Assembly (NCBI RefSeq): GCF_000970455.1
Contig: NZ_LAJG01000014.1
Coordinates: forward strand, 744,001-808,000
Reading direction: 5' to 3'
Length of the DNA stretch: 64,000 nt
Source of the DNA: Devosia soli
GTDB taxonomy: Bacteria > Pseudomonadota > Alphaproteobacteria > Rhizobiales > Devosiaceae
In this document: piece after piece, positions 9,523-17,404 of the stretch
Numbering within the stretch: position 1 is the stretch's first letter
Layout of the letters: each line of letters starts with the position of its first letter
Notes under the pieces: model-generated
Seen by the model: the letters and a program-made list of their open reading frames with translations, nothing else
Told to the model about the DNA's origin: nothing
Databases searched by the model: none
Position numbers and translations under genes: made by a program

Positions 9523-10299
9523 ATGTACCAGCTGCTCGATCCCAGCCGCTTTGTCGTCTTCATCACCGGCGCCACCTCCGGCTTCGGCGAGGCCGCAGCC
9601 CGCCGCTATGTTGCCGCCGGCGGCAAGGTGATCGCAACCGGCCGGCGCGAGGATCGACTGAAAAAGCTGCAGGCCGAACTCGGCCCCGACAATTGCCACG
9701 TCATCGCCCTCGACGTGCAGGATCGCGCCGCCATGGAAAAGGCGATCGCCGAACTTCCTGCGCCTTTCGATGCGGTCAACATCGTCCTTGCCAATGCCGG
9801 TCTCGCCCTTGGCCTGCAGCCAGCGGCCGAAGCCAATCTCGATGATTGGCAGACCATGATCGACACCAATGTCTCGGGCCTCGTCTACACAGTCCGTCTG
9901 CTGCTGCCGGGTCTTATCGCCCGCGGCGGCGGCCATGTCGTGACCCTCGGCTCGGTGGCCGGCGAATATGCCTATCCCGGCGGCTCGGTCTATGGCGCGA
10001 CCAAGGCTTTCGTTAAGCAGTTCGCGCTCAACCTGCGCTCAGACCTCCAGGGCAAGAAGGTTCGCGTCACCAATATCGAACCGGGCCTGACCGAAACCGA
10101 ATTTTCACTCGTCCGCTTCAAGGGTGACGAGAGCAAGGCCTCTGCGCCCTATTCCAAGACCCAGGCCATGAATGCCGACGACATTGCCGAAAGCATCTTT
10201 TGGGCAACGACTCTGCCGGCGCACGTCAATGTCAACAAGATCGAACTGATGGCAACAACGCAGGCGATCGGGGCCTTTGATATTTACCGGGAAGATTGA
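9523..10299 (+). CDS. SDR-family NAD(P)-dependent oxidoreductase (YdfG-like)
   Basis: This 258-residue classical short-chain dehydrogenase has the cofactor motif TGATSGFG near residues 15-22 and NAG near residue 90. The catalytic Ser is in LGSVAGEYAYPGG, and YGATK supplies Tyr and Lys. The C-terminal ELMATTQ stretch resembles E. coli YdfG (3-hydroxy acid / L-allo-threonine dehydrogenase). An Arg after the first strand (ATGRRED) favours NADP. The ATG at 9523 is preceded by AGGA at good spacing. It stands alone. The substrate is probably a 3-hydroxy acid by homology, not proven. Confidence 0.88.
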   Translation: MYQLLDPSRFVVFITGATSGFGEAAARRYVAAGGKVIATGRREDRLKKLQAELGPDNCHVIALDVQDRAAMEKAIAELPAPFDAVNIVLANAGLALGLQPAAEANLDDWQTMIDTNVSGLVYTVRLLLPGLIARGGGHVVTLGSVAGEYAYPGGSVYGATKAFVKQFALNLRSDLQGKKVRVTNIEPGLTETEFSLVRFKGDESKASAPYSKTQAMNADDIAESIFWATTLPAHVNVNKIELMATTQAIGAFDIYRED

Positions 10300-10337
10300 G
10301 CTTCCTCTGTATTTTCCACAAGCTCGATGCCCACTTT

Positions 10338-10436
10338 CCCCCTTGATGGGGGAGGCCGGGAGGGGCTGACGGGAGCCACCCAAACATTGGGCGGAGAGAC
10401 GTGACCACCCCCTCCTAGCCTCCCCCATCAAGGGGG
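10338..10436. repeat. Intergenic inverted repeat, family B, copy 1
   Basis: Two perfect 19-base inverted arms, 10338-10356 (CCCCCTTGATGGGGGAGGC) and 10418-10436, enclose about 61 bases. Each arm is itself nearly palindromic. The element sits between the convergent SDR and Ldh-family genes. Shortened relatives containing the CCTCCCCC...GGGGGAGG core occur near 45645-45680 and 49931-50036. The layout suggests a small non-autonomous repeat or a strong bidirectional stem-loop. Confidence 0.75.
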
Positions 10437-10463
10437 AGGTATCGCGCCGGTGGCTCACCAATA

Positions 10464-11501
10464 TCACGCCAGTCCCAAAAACCGCACTGTATCCGGATCG
10501 AGCGGTATCCCCTCTGCCCTCCGCTTATCCATCTCCGCCCATTCCCGATCCCCCGGCGCCATCACGCGCCCACCTTCGCGCACCGGCGATCCGCGGAGGC
10601 TCTCGAGATACCTCCCGATGGCGCGCAAAAATACGTCGCGCCCAGCGAACTTGTCCGGATCGATGACCAAAACGAAATGCCCCATATTACGGGGTGTCGA
10701 AATATCGTCCCCGCCATACATCGGGATGAAATCACCATCGAGCGTCGTCCCGGTCAGTAGCGCTGAAAACAGCGTCGCCACCCCTGCCAGCGCCGCGCCC
10801 TTGTAGCCATAATCCACCCCGCCAAGCGGCAGCAGCATGTCCGCCTCATGCGGATCGGTCGTCGGTTGCCCATCCGGCGTTGCCGCGACGCCTTCCGGCA
10901 AGTCCTTGTCCAGTGAGCGATGCAGCAGGACGCGGTTGAGCGGAATGGACGACGTCGCCATGTCGAGCAGCCACGGCCTGCCCTCCGGCACCGGCGCGGC
11001 GAAGGCCAGCGGGTTAGTGCCGTGGAATTTTTGCGCCCCATCGAACAGGGCCACCATGGAATCGGTATTGGTGGTGGCAAAGGTGACAAACCCCTCCTCC
11101 GCACCTGCCAGTGCGTAGGCGCCCGCCGCCCCGAAATGCGAGGAATGCTGGATGCCGACAGCCCCGACACCAGCCTCGCGCGCCAAGTCGATCCCAACCT
11201 CGACCGCCTTATAGGCCGCATAGTGCCCGAGCCCATCATCGGCATGGATCAGCGCGCTCCCCGCCCCGCGCTTGGCGACCTTCAACTGCGGATTCTTGTT
11301 GAGCCGCCCACCGCCCAGCATCTTGCAATAGTGTCCGGTCAACCTGACGCCATGGCTATCGACGCCGACCAGCGAGGCATGGAGCATCGCCTTGACAGCA
11401 GCTGCCCGTGACGCTTCGCTTGCGCCAGCCTCGGCCAACCGCAGATCGACTTGGCTTCGAACTAGGTCTTGAGCAAAGCGCGGCGAAATATCATCAGTCA
11501 T
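10464..11501 (-). CDS. Ldh-family (malate/L-lactate-type) NAD(P) dehydrogenase
   Basis: This 345-residue protein belongs to the type-2 malate/lactate dehydrogenase family (also YlbC, AllD, YiaK, DpkA). Recognisable segments are the N-terminal helical domain with SLVGVDSHGVRLTGHY (conserved SxGxxxH), VGIQHSSHFGAAGAYA, the TNTDSMVALFDG stretch and GTNPLAFAAP. The ATG at 11501 follows a GGAGAG ribosome site; an upstream in-frame GTG at 11516 would place that site inside the gene. Family members reduce ureidoglycolate, diketogulonate, sulfolactate or cyclic imino acids, so the reaction is open. It is divergent from the Ndm-like operon and might act on a product of it, which is a guess. Confidence 0.85.
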   Translation of the reverse strand: MTDDISPRFAQDLVRSQVDLRLAEAGASEASRAAAVKAMLHASLVGVDSHGVRLTGHYCKMLGGGRLNKNPQLKVAKRGAGSALIHADDGLGHYAAYKAVEVGIDLAREAGVGAVGIQHSSHFGAAGAYALAGAEEGFVTFATTNTDSMVALFDGAQKFHGTNPLAFAAPVPEGRPWLLDMATSSIPLNRVLLHRSLDKDLPEGVAATPDGQPTTDPHEADMLLPLGGVDYGYKGAALAGVATLFSALLTGTTLDGDFIPMYGGDDISTPRNMGHFVLVIDPDKFAGRDVFLRAIGRYLESLRGSPVREGGRVMAPGDREWAEMDKRRAEGIPLDPDTVRFLGLA

Positions 11502-11565
11502 TGGTCTCTCCCTCACCCCGTTTTAGTCACCGCATCCAAGACACGAAAGCCGAAACGTCCCCTAT

Positions 11566-11651
11566 CGTCATCGCCCCACTTGTTCGGGCAATCCACATCT
11601 CCGCGCGAACCGGGATATCGCATGGATCACCGGGACAGGCCCGGTGATGAC
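11566..11651. repeat. Intergenic palindromic repeat, family A (diverged copy)
   Basis: Two imperfect stems are visible: GCCCcacttgttCGGGC, then ATCACCGGGacaggCCCGGTGAT. Both have the central ACAAG/ACAGG-type loop and flanking CATTG/ATGAC words seen in the other copies. It lies in the 266-base divergent gap between the Ldh-family gene and the demethylase operon, so it may sit within or beside their promoters. Confidence 0.65.
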
Positions 11652-11767
11652 GCAGGCGGGGAATACGATGGGGCTGCCCAATCCTTAACCGCCCATCCCT
11701 CTCCGCACTTTTTCTTGGCACGTCGACCCGAGGTCGCTATTCTCGCCCCAACCTCGAAAGCACGCCC

Positions 11768-12664
11768 ATGCCCAAAGCCCCAGACCCCATCACCCGCGAT
11801 CTCTGGCACGTCGTTGCCGCCACCGACGAGCTCAAGATCGGCCTCATCGAAACGACGCTCCTCCTCGATCGCCGCCTCGCCATGACGCGCGGGCTCGATG
11901 GCGAGCCGGTTGTCTGGTTCGCGACTGACGAGGAAAACGGCGATGATATTGACGCCGACAGCGTGCTCGATCGTCTGCCCGTCAAAACCGCCTATGGCTA
12001 TACCTGGACCTGCCTCGGCACGCCGTCGGCTGAACTCTTCCCGATCCCTGAATTCGCCGAAGCTGACCGCGTGAATATGAGCTGCGGCTCCATAGGCATT
12101 CACGTTTCCGCCCCCCGCGCCGTCGAAAATTTCCTCGACATGGGCCACTTCCCATACGTCCACACCGACATCCTCGGCTCCGAGCCGCACACCGAGGTCA
12201 AGGAATACGACGTCGAAGTCTCCGAAGAGCGCGACGAAGTGCTGGCCACCAAGTGCAAATTCATGCAGCCGCGCGCAGCCAAATCGGCGACCCAGGCCAT
12301 GGAAGTCGAATACGTCTATCGCGTGCCGCATCCCTTCTGCTCGGTGCTCTATAAATCCTGCCCCGAGGACGAAAGCCGCCGCGATGTCATCGGCATTTTC
12401 CTCCAGCCCATGACCGAGGAAACCTGCCGCGCGCATCTTCTCCAATCGATGATCGATTCGACCTCGACCATCACCGACCTGCGCCGCTTCCAGCAGACCA
12501 TCTTTGGCCAGGACAAGCCGATCCTCGAAAATCAATACCCCAAGAAACTGCCGCTCGACCCGCGCGCCGAAACGCCGATCCGCGCCGATAAGTCGGCTAT
12601 CGCCTATCGCCGCTGGCTGAGCCAGAAGGGCATTACCTACGGCGTAATCCCGCAGGCGAGCTGA
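11768..12664 (+). CDS. Rieske-less non-heme iron oxygenase subunit (NdmC-like N-demethylase)
   Basis: This 298-residue protein is homologous to the alpha subunit of Rieske oxygenases. The iron-binding motif is intact at about residues 120-132 (NFLDMGHFPYVH, giving D-x2-H-x4-H). A plausible third-ligand region follows near the C-terminus (FQQTIFGQDKPILENQ). The N-terminus keeps the outer strands of a Rieske domain (LWHVVAATDEL and YGYTWTCLGTP), but the two cluster-binding loops (CxH and CxxH) are absent, apparently excised. This matches NdmC of caffeine-degrading Pseudomonas, which borrows the Rieske cluster of NdmD. The next two genes supply NdmD-like and NdmE-like partners. The expected reaction is oxidative N- or O-demethylation; the substrate is unknown. 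Confidence 0.85.
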   Translation: MPKAPDPITRDLWHVVAATDELKIGLIETTLLLDRRLAMTRGLDGEPVVWFATDEENGDDIDADSVLDRLPVKTAYGYTWTCLGTPSAELFPIPEFAEADRVNMSCGSIGIHVSAPRAVENFLDMGHFPYVHTDILGSEPHTEVKEYDVEVSEERDEVLATKCKFMQPRAAKSATQAMEVEYVYRVPHPFCSVLYKSCPEDESRRDVIGIFLQPMTEETCRAHLLQSMIDSTSTITDLRRFQQTIFGQDKPILENQYPKKLPLDPRAETPIRADKSAIAYRRWLSQKGITYGVIPQAS

Positions 12665-12774
12665 TCGCCAAACGACGGCGAGCAAAAAACGAAACACCCC
12701 GTACGCCAGGGTGGCAATCGTGACCAATAATTTCGATCGTGGCGCGATCCTCAAACTTTTGGATCTGATCGACA

Positions 12775-14484
12775 ATGCCCCTCAGTCTATCCGACCCCAC
12801 CTGGTATCCCATCGCCTCGAGCGAGGACCTGCCCTTCCGCCATGTCTATCATGGCCAGTTGCTGGGCCGCGAATTGGCCGTCTGGCGGGCTGACGATGGC
12901 AATGTCAACGCCTGGGAAAACCGCTGTCTTCATCGCGGCGTGCGTCTCTCCATCGGCATCAACGAGGGCCAGGAGCTGAAATGCCAGTATCACGGCTGGC
13001 GCTATGCCAACCGCTCGGCCGGCTGCACCTATATTCCGGCCCACCCGGCAGATGCCCCCGCCCGCCGCATCGAAAACCGTAAATATCCCGTCCGAGAAGC
13101 TTTTGGGCTCGTCTGGTCCGCCGCGAACGACGACCAACGCTTCGCCCCCTTCCCCGGCGCCGAGGGCCACGATTGGTTCGCGCTGCGCCCCGTGCCAGTC
13201 AATGCCACGCCCGAAGACGTCCTCGCCGGCCTCTCCCGCCTCGCGCCCGACGATCAGTCCGTCGAATTCATCCCCGGCCGCGCCGTCACGCTCGGCAGCG
13301 CCCGTTTCTTCGTCCAGCCCGTCGACGCTGCCCGCTCGGTGATCCGCGGCATACTGCCGGAAAAGCCGGCCGACGAGATCGCGACCCTGCGCTACTATAA
13401 CGAGCAACTGACCAAGCTGCGCGACAGCCTCGAACGCGCCGCGGCGAAAAAGCCCGCGCCCGAGCCGCTGCAGCCGGTCTTTGAAAAAGTCTCGGTCGAA
13501 CTCTCGACCATGCCCGACATTGCCGTGCCGCGCGGCAATACCTTCCCGGTCGTCGTCAAACGCAAGTGGCAGTCCGCCGATGGCGTCATCGGCTTCGAAC
13601 TCGCCGACCGCGATGGCAAGCATCTGCCGACCTTCCAGCCCGGCGCCCATATCGATGTGCACCTGCCCAATGGCCTCGTGCGCCAATATTCGCTGACCAA
13701 CGGTCCCGGCGACCTGATGCGCTACACCATCGGCGTCAAGGCCGAGAGCGCGTCCAAGGGCGGCTCAAAAGTCCTGGTCGAAACCGTCCGCGAGGGCGAC
13801 GTGCTTGCCATATCCGAGCCGCGCAACAATTTCCCGCTCCGCCGCGACGCCACCCGCACCGTGCTCATCGCCGCCGGCATAGGCATCACGCCGCTCCTTT
13901 CCATGGCGCGTTTCCTCGACAAGTCGAGCCTCAACTACGAGCTGCACTATTTCGCCCGCGCCAGCCAAACCATGGCCTTTTCGAGCGAACTCGATGTGCT
14001 CCACGGCCGCGTCGACCGCCACATCGGCTTCACGCGCGAAGCCATCAAGGCCAAGGTCGCCGAGGTGCTCGGGCCTTACCAGTTCGCCAACCACGTCTAT
14101 ATCTGCGGCCCCGGCGCCATGCTCGAAATGGTGCAGGCAACCGCAGCCGCGCTCGGCTGGCCCGATGACGCCGTGCATTTTGAATATTTCCAGAACGACA
14201 AGGTCATCGACGCCTCCTCGGCCTTCGATGTCGAGCTCGCCCGCTCAGCCCTAACGCTCCACGTCCCGGCCGGGCGCACGATCCTGCAAACCATGCGCGA
14301 GGCTGGCCTGACCGTCCCGTCGTCCTGCGAGCAAGGCGCCTGCGGCACCTGCCTCACCGGCGTCATCGAGGGCGAGGTCGATCACCAGGACGTCTATCTC
14401 AACAAGACCGAGAAAGCCTCGAACACCTGCATGATGACCTGCGTCAGCCGCGCGAAGTCTGGCCGCCTGGTTCTGGATATCTGA
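12775..14484 (+). CDS. Rieske-FNR-ferredoxin fusion reductase (NdmD-like)
   Basis: This 569-residue electron-transfer protein has three parts. An N-terminal Rieske domain (residues ~1-120) carries both ligand pairs (CLHRG and CQYHGW). A ferredoxin-reductase module has a flavin motif RQYSLTNG (~residue 300) and a nucleotide motif GIGITPLLSM (~residue 365). The C-terminal plant-type 2Fe-2S ferredoxin has CEQGACGTC and a distal Cys (~residues 520-560). Class IA oxygenase reductases lack the extra Rieske domain; NdmD has exactly this order and a similar length (~590). It would pass electrons from NAD(P)H to the upstream Rieske-less oxygenase. The gene starts 110 bases after that gene, with a weak ribosome site. 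Confidence 0.92.
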   Translation: MPLSLSDPTWYPIASSEDLPFRHVYHGQLLGRELAVWRADDGNVNAWENRCLHRGVRLSIGINEGQELKCQYHGWRYANRSAGCTYIPAHPADAPARRIENRKYPVREAFGLVWSAANDDQRFAPFPGAEGHDWFALRPVPVNATPEDVLAGLSRLAPDDQSVEFIPGRAVTLGSARFFVQPVDAARSVIRGILPEKPADEIATLRYYNEQLTKLRDSLERAAAKKPAPEPLQPVFEKVSVELSTMPDIAVPRGNTFPVVVKRKWQSADGVIGFELADRDGKHLPTFQPGAHIDVHLPNGLVRQYSLTNGPGDLMRYTIGVKAESASKGGSKVLVETVREGDVLAISEPRNNFPLRRDATRTVLIAAGIGITPLLSMARFLDKSSLNYELHYFARASQTMAFSSELDVLHGRVDRHIGFTREAIKAKVAEVLGPYQFANHVYICGPGAMLEMVQATAAALGWPDDAVHFEYFQNDKVIDASSAFDVELARSALTLHVPAGRTILQTMREAGLTVPSSCEQGACGTCLTGVIEGEVDHQDVYLNKTEKASNTCMMTCVSRAKSGRLVLDI

Positions 14485-14486
14485 TA

Positions 14487-15131
14487 ATGACCATAACGCT
14501 TTACGACTTCGAGCTCTCGGGCAACTGCTACAAGCTGCGGTTGCTGATGAACATTCTCAACGTGCCCTATGCGATTCATCCGGTTGATTTTTTCCCCGGT
14601 CGTGAACACAAGGCCGACTGGTTCCTGCGCCTCAATCCCTTCGGCCAACTGCCGGTGCTGAAAGACGACGATCTTGTCCTGTCGGACTCCGGCGCGATCC
14701 TCGCTTACCTCGCCAAGAAGTACGACACATCGGGCCAATGGTTTCCCGATGATCCGGCTGTCACCGCCGAAATCCTCCGCTGGCATGCGGTTGCCGATGA
14801 CATCAGCGCGACCTCTTCGGCGGCGCGCCTCGCGCTCGGCTACAGCTATCCCTTCGATATCGAGAAAAGCCAAAAGGGCGCACATCGCATCTTCCGCATT
14901 CTCGACGAACATCTCTGGTTCGGCGAAAAAGCCGGCCGCGACTGGCTCTGCGCACCGGCCCATCCGACTACGGCCGACATCGCCTGCTTCCCCTATGTCA
15001 TGCTATCGGAAGAAGGCGGCATCTCCCGCCAGGATTATCCGGCCCTCCGCCGCTGGACCGACCGCGTCCGCCGCATACCGGGGTTCATGGTGATGTCGGG
15101 AATTTTTCCAGCAGGCCCCGCCAAGACCTGA
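14487..15131 (+). CDS. Glutathione S-transferase-like protein (NdmE-like)
   Basis: This 214-residue protein has a GST N-terminal thioredoxin fold (residues 1-80), with the substrate loop LNPFGQLPVLKDDD and the glutathione-contacting SDSGAILAYLA, then an all-helical C-terminal domain. It begins two bases after the reductase stop, so it is in the same transcript. In the caffeine system NdmE is a GST-like partner required to hold the NdmC-NdmD complex together, and the gene order here is the same. A structural role is therefore inferred over ordinary detoxification, although conserved residues do not rule out catalysis. Confidence 0.85.
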   Translation: MTITLYDFELSGNCYKLRLLMNILNVPYAIHPVDFFPGREHKADWFLRLNPFGQLPVLKDDDLVLSDSGAILAYLAKKYDTSGQWFPDDPAVTAEILRWHAVADDISATSSAARLALGYSYPFDIEKSQKGAHRIFRILDEHLWFGEKAGRDWLCAPAHPTTADIACFPYVMLSEEGGISRQDYPALRRWTDRVRRIPGFMVMSGIFPAGPAKT

Positions 15132-15132
15132 G

Positions 15133-15148
15133 CCGGCAATTATGCCGG
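15133..15148 (+). terminator. Short hairpin after the NdmE-like gene
   Basis: A 6-bp perfect stem with a 4-base loop (CCGGCAATTATGCCGG) begins two bases after the stop codon. No T-run follows, so this is only a weak candidate for a transcript end. Confidence 0.4.
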
Positions 15149-15164
15149 ATGATCGACACAGGTA

Positions 15165-15217
15165 GTTAAACATTATACTATGTTAATGTTTTCGGCCCCG
15201 TTCTGGATTTTTGATTA
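15165..15217 (+). promoter_or_regulatory. AT-rich leader of the RiPP-locus regulator gene
   Basis: This is a conspicuously AT-rich patch in a GC-rich genome. It holds an inverted repeat AACAT-tatact-ATGTT (15169-15184) and TTAA/GTTAA words, about 35 bases before the ATG of the SARP-type gene. It is a plausible promoter with a regulator site. No experiment or consensus match supports a specific factor. Confidence 0.4.
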
Positions 15218-17122
15218 ATGTTGAGGCTGTTCGGTCAGGTTATTCTGGACCTTGACCCAACCATTGCCAGACCACCCATCAAGGCCTTTGCTCTGTTGGC
15301 GATGCTCGCTCTGGCCCCGAAGGGGTCGCTGGAGCGGGCAACGGTAGCCACAAATCTTTGGGATGGCGACAAGGCCAGCGCGCTCGGCAATCTGCGTGTC
15401 CTACTGACAGGCCTCAAGAAATACGAAGCGCCCGACATGCGTCTGCTGCGCTGGGATGCCCGCCGTATCTGGCGCGATGCCACCTGTCTGCCGTCCGACG
15501 TCGACGCTTTTCTCGGTCTCGGCGAGGTCGAAAAGGCGCCGCAGCTCAAGACGATACAAAGTCTTTATCGCGGCGATTTGCTAGAGGGGGCAGAAATTCG
15601 AGGTGGCGAAGGCTTTGAGGCCTGGCTCGCCCATGCGCGCGCGGAAATTGGCGCGAGATATCGCGATCTGGTCCTCCGGGCTCAGGCAGCTTCCGATCCC
15701 GCCGAAGCGCGCGCCGCCTTGCTCCGCCTCTCCCGCCAGTTTCCGTTCGACGAGCAGGTCGAGCGCGCGCTCTTGATGCGGACCGCCCAGAGCGATGGTC
15801 CGGCCGCGGTCTCCCACGAGTTCGAAGAGTTCTCCAGCCGTCTCATGAGCGAGCTCGACGTGACCCCGCAGCTCGAAACCCGGGCTCTGGTCATGCAGCT
15901 TCTCGGCAAACCGGTGGGAGCCGAAGCCTGGCGCCCAATAATCGACGAACTGCCCGTGCCGCAGAGCAGCCTGCCGCGCGTCCTGGTCCTTGCGCCCGAG
16001 GAAAACCGTCCGTCCGCGTTCAATGCCGCCCTGCCGCCGCTCATCGACGACATCACCATCGGCCTTTGCAAGCAGCGCACCTTCCAGGTGTTTGCGCCCC
16101 ATACGGCCCGGCAATTGGCCAAGGGGTTCGGCTCCGCCAATCTGGCGGCCTATGGCACCGATTATGTCTTTGCCGCCCGTATTCTCTCATCCGATGGCGA
16201 TGCCTTCCGACTTGGCGTCAGCCTTACCCGGCTCAGCACCCATCAGGTGCTCTTCGGCGACGATTTCCGCCTTTCGGCCACGTCCATGTCGCGTGGCTAT
16301 AGCGACATCGTCGCCGCCATCGTCCGCGGCGTCAGCGGTTCGATCGAAACGAGTGAACTCAAAACGTTTCGGCGCACCGGCAATGCCTCGGCCTATGTCC
16401 ACTATCTGCTGGGGCTCGAACACCTAAATACGCTCGATCTGCCGACCGTGCGCAAGGCGCGCAAGTCCTTCCGCCGCGCCGCCGAACTCGATGCCAATTT
16501 TGCCCCGGCCCTCGCTATGATGTCGCGCACGCTTTCTCTCGAATGGCTGTTGCTTGGCCGGCAAGAGGCAGACCTCCTCGATCAGGCCTGGGATTTCGGC
16601 GAGCAGGCTGTCGCCATCGATCCGCTTGAGCCGAGCGGCCTTCGCGAACTGGGCAATGTCGCTGTCTATCGCCACGATCTCGACGAAGGGCTTGATCACC
16701 TGACAGCGGCGCTCAATCGGGCCCCGCACCACGCCGACCTGCTACAGAATTACGCCGATACGCTGGTCCACAATTCTGAAGCGGCAAAGGCGAAGCCATT
16801 CATCCGCTCGGCGCTTGAGCTCAATCCGCTCCCGCCGGACGAATATTACTGGATCGCTGCCACTGTCGAATTCTTCGTCGACAATTATGACGAAGCGCTG
16901 CAGCTGCTCTGGAAGATGAAGAACCCCGATCCCGCAGCGCGCTTCGTGGCCGCCGTTGCCGCCAAGGCCGGCGATGCCGAGACCGCCCGGATCTATCGCA
17001 ACAAGCTCTTGCAGCGTCAGCCCGAGTTCAGGCTCGACCAATGGCGCAAGCTCATGCCGCTTCGGAACGAAGCCGACCGGGAAAAATATCTCGATGCCAT
17101 GCGCCTTGCGGGCTTTACCTAG
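15218..17122 (+). CDS. SARP-type (BTAD) transcriptional regulator with TPR domain
   Basis: This 634-residue regulator has a short winged-helix DNA-binding region at residues ~1-90, a bacterial transcriptional-activation domain at ~95-230 (YRGDLLEGAEIRGGEGFEAWL, then RALLMRTAQ), and a middle alpha/beta segment with RVLVLAPEENR (~250-380). TPR-like helices follow from ~390 to 600 (RKSFRRAAELDANFAPALAMMS; GLDHLTAALNRAPHHADLLQNY). Such proteins often control secondary-metabolite clusters in actinomycetes and occur with variable sensory parts in proteobacteria. It sits 85 bases upstream of the RiPP precursor on the same strand and probably controls it. There is no ATPase (NB-ARC) domain, unlike AfsR. 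Confidence 0.82.
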   Translation: MLRLFGQVILDLDPTIARPPIKAFALLAMLALAPKGSLERATVATNLWDGDKASALGNLRVLLTGLKKYEAPDMRLLRWDARRIWRDATCLPSDVDAFLGLGEVEKAPQLKTIQSLYRGDLLEGAEIRGGEGFEAWLAHARAEIGARYRDLVLRAQAASDPAEARAALLRLSRQFPFDEQVERALLMRTAQSDGPAAVSHEFEEFSSRLMSELDVTPQLETRALVMQLLGKPVGAEAWRPIIDELPVPQSSLPRVLVLAPEENRPSAFNAALPPLIDDITIGLCKQRTFQVFAPHTARQLAKGFGSANLAAYGTDYVFAARILSSDGDAFRLGVSLTRLSTHQVLFGDDFRLSATSMSRGYSDIVAAIVRGVSGSIETSELKTFRRTGNASAYVHYLLGLEHLNTLDLPTVRKARKSFRRAAELDANFAPALAMMSRTLSLEWLLLGRQEADLLDQAWDFGEQAVAIDPLEPSGLRELGNVAVYRHDLDEGLDHLTAALNRAPHHADLLQNYADTLVHNSEAAKAKPFIRSALELNPLPPDEYYWIAATVEFFVDNYDEALQLLWKMKNPDPAARFVAAVAAKAGDAETARIYRNKLLQRQPEFRLDQWRKLMPLRNEADREKYLDAMRLAGFT

Positions 17123-17207
17123 TAGTAGTTTCCTTGCGGTGATTACGTTCGCCAAATCCGGCCGCTAGCGCGACCCTCTCCATGTTCCCTTAAACCTGGA
17201 GAGTGCC

Positions 17208-17384
17208 ATGAACTTCGTCGTTTCCCCCAGCTCAGACGGCTCGACCGTCACCGTCCGCAATCCTGCCACCGGCAAGTCGGAAGTCGTGCAGCTCAAGCAG
17301 CGCGCCCGCCGCCACACCACGGTCAATGTGACCCCGGCTGCCGCGCCCGCCGCTTGCATCTTCTGCTCGCTCGTCGCTGCCTGA
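17208..17384 (+). CDS. Putative RiPP precursor peptide (58 aa)
   Basis: A short gene with ATG at 17208 follows the ribosome site TGGAGAG. It encodes 58 residues: a polar leader (starting MNFVVSPSSDGS, with the basic stretch KQRARRH at ~30-36), a Pro/Ala-rich hinge (VTPAAAPAA) and a C-terminal tail CIFCSLVAA. The leader-hinge-small core layout, two cysteines (residues 50 and 53) and a serine in the last nine residues, and position 20 bases before a YcaO gene mark it as the likely substrate of the modification enzymes. The modified residues and the cleavage site are not known; cleavage in the Ala/Pro hinge is a guess. I do not recognise the sequence as a described RiPP. Confidence 0.8.
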   Translation: MNFVVSPSSDGSTVTVRNPATGKSEVVQLKQRARRHTTVNVTPAAAPAACIFCSLVAA

Positions 17385-17404
17385 TCGCGAGAGGGGCGCC
17401 TGCC

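Noticed and set aside
11627..12775. 382-codon minus-strand frame over the NdmC-like gene
   Set aside because: Antisense to the gene carrying the iron motif; Gly/Ala/Asp/Arg-rich composition without motifs.
15133..15217. Riboswitch-like leader before the SARP-type gene
   Set aside because: The hairpin is only six pairs and the rest is AT-rich promoter-like sequence; no known riboswitch core is visible.
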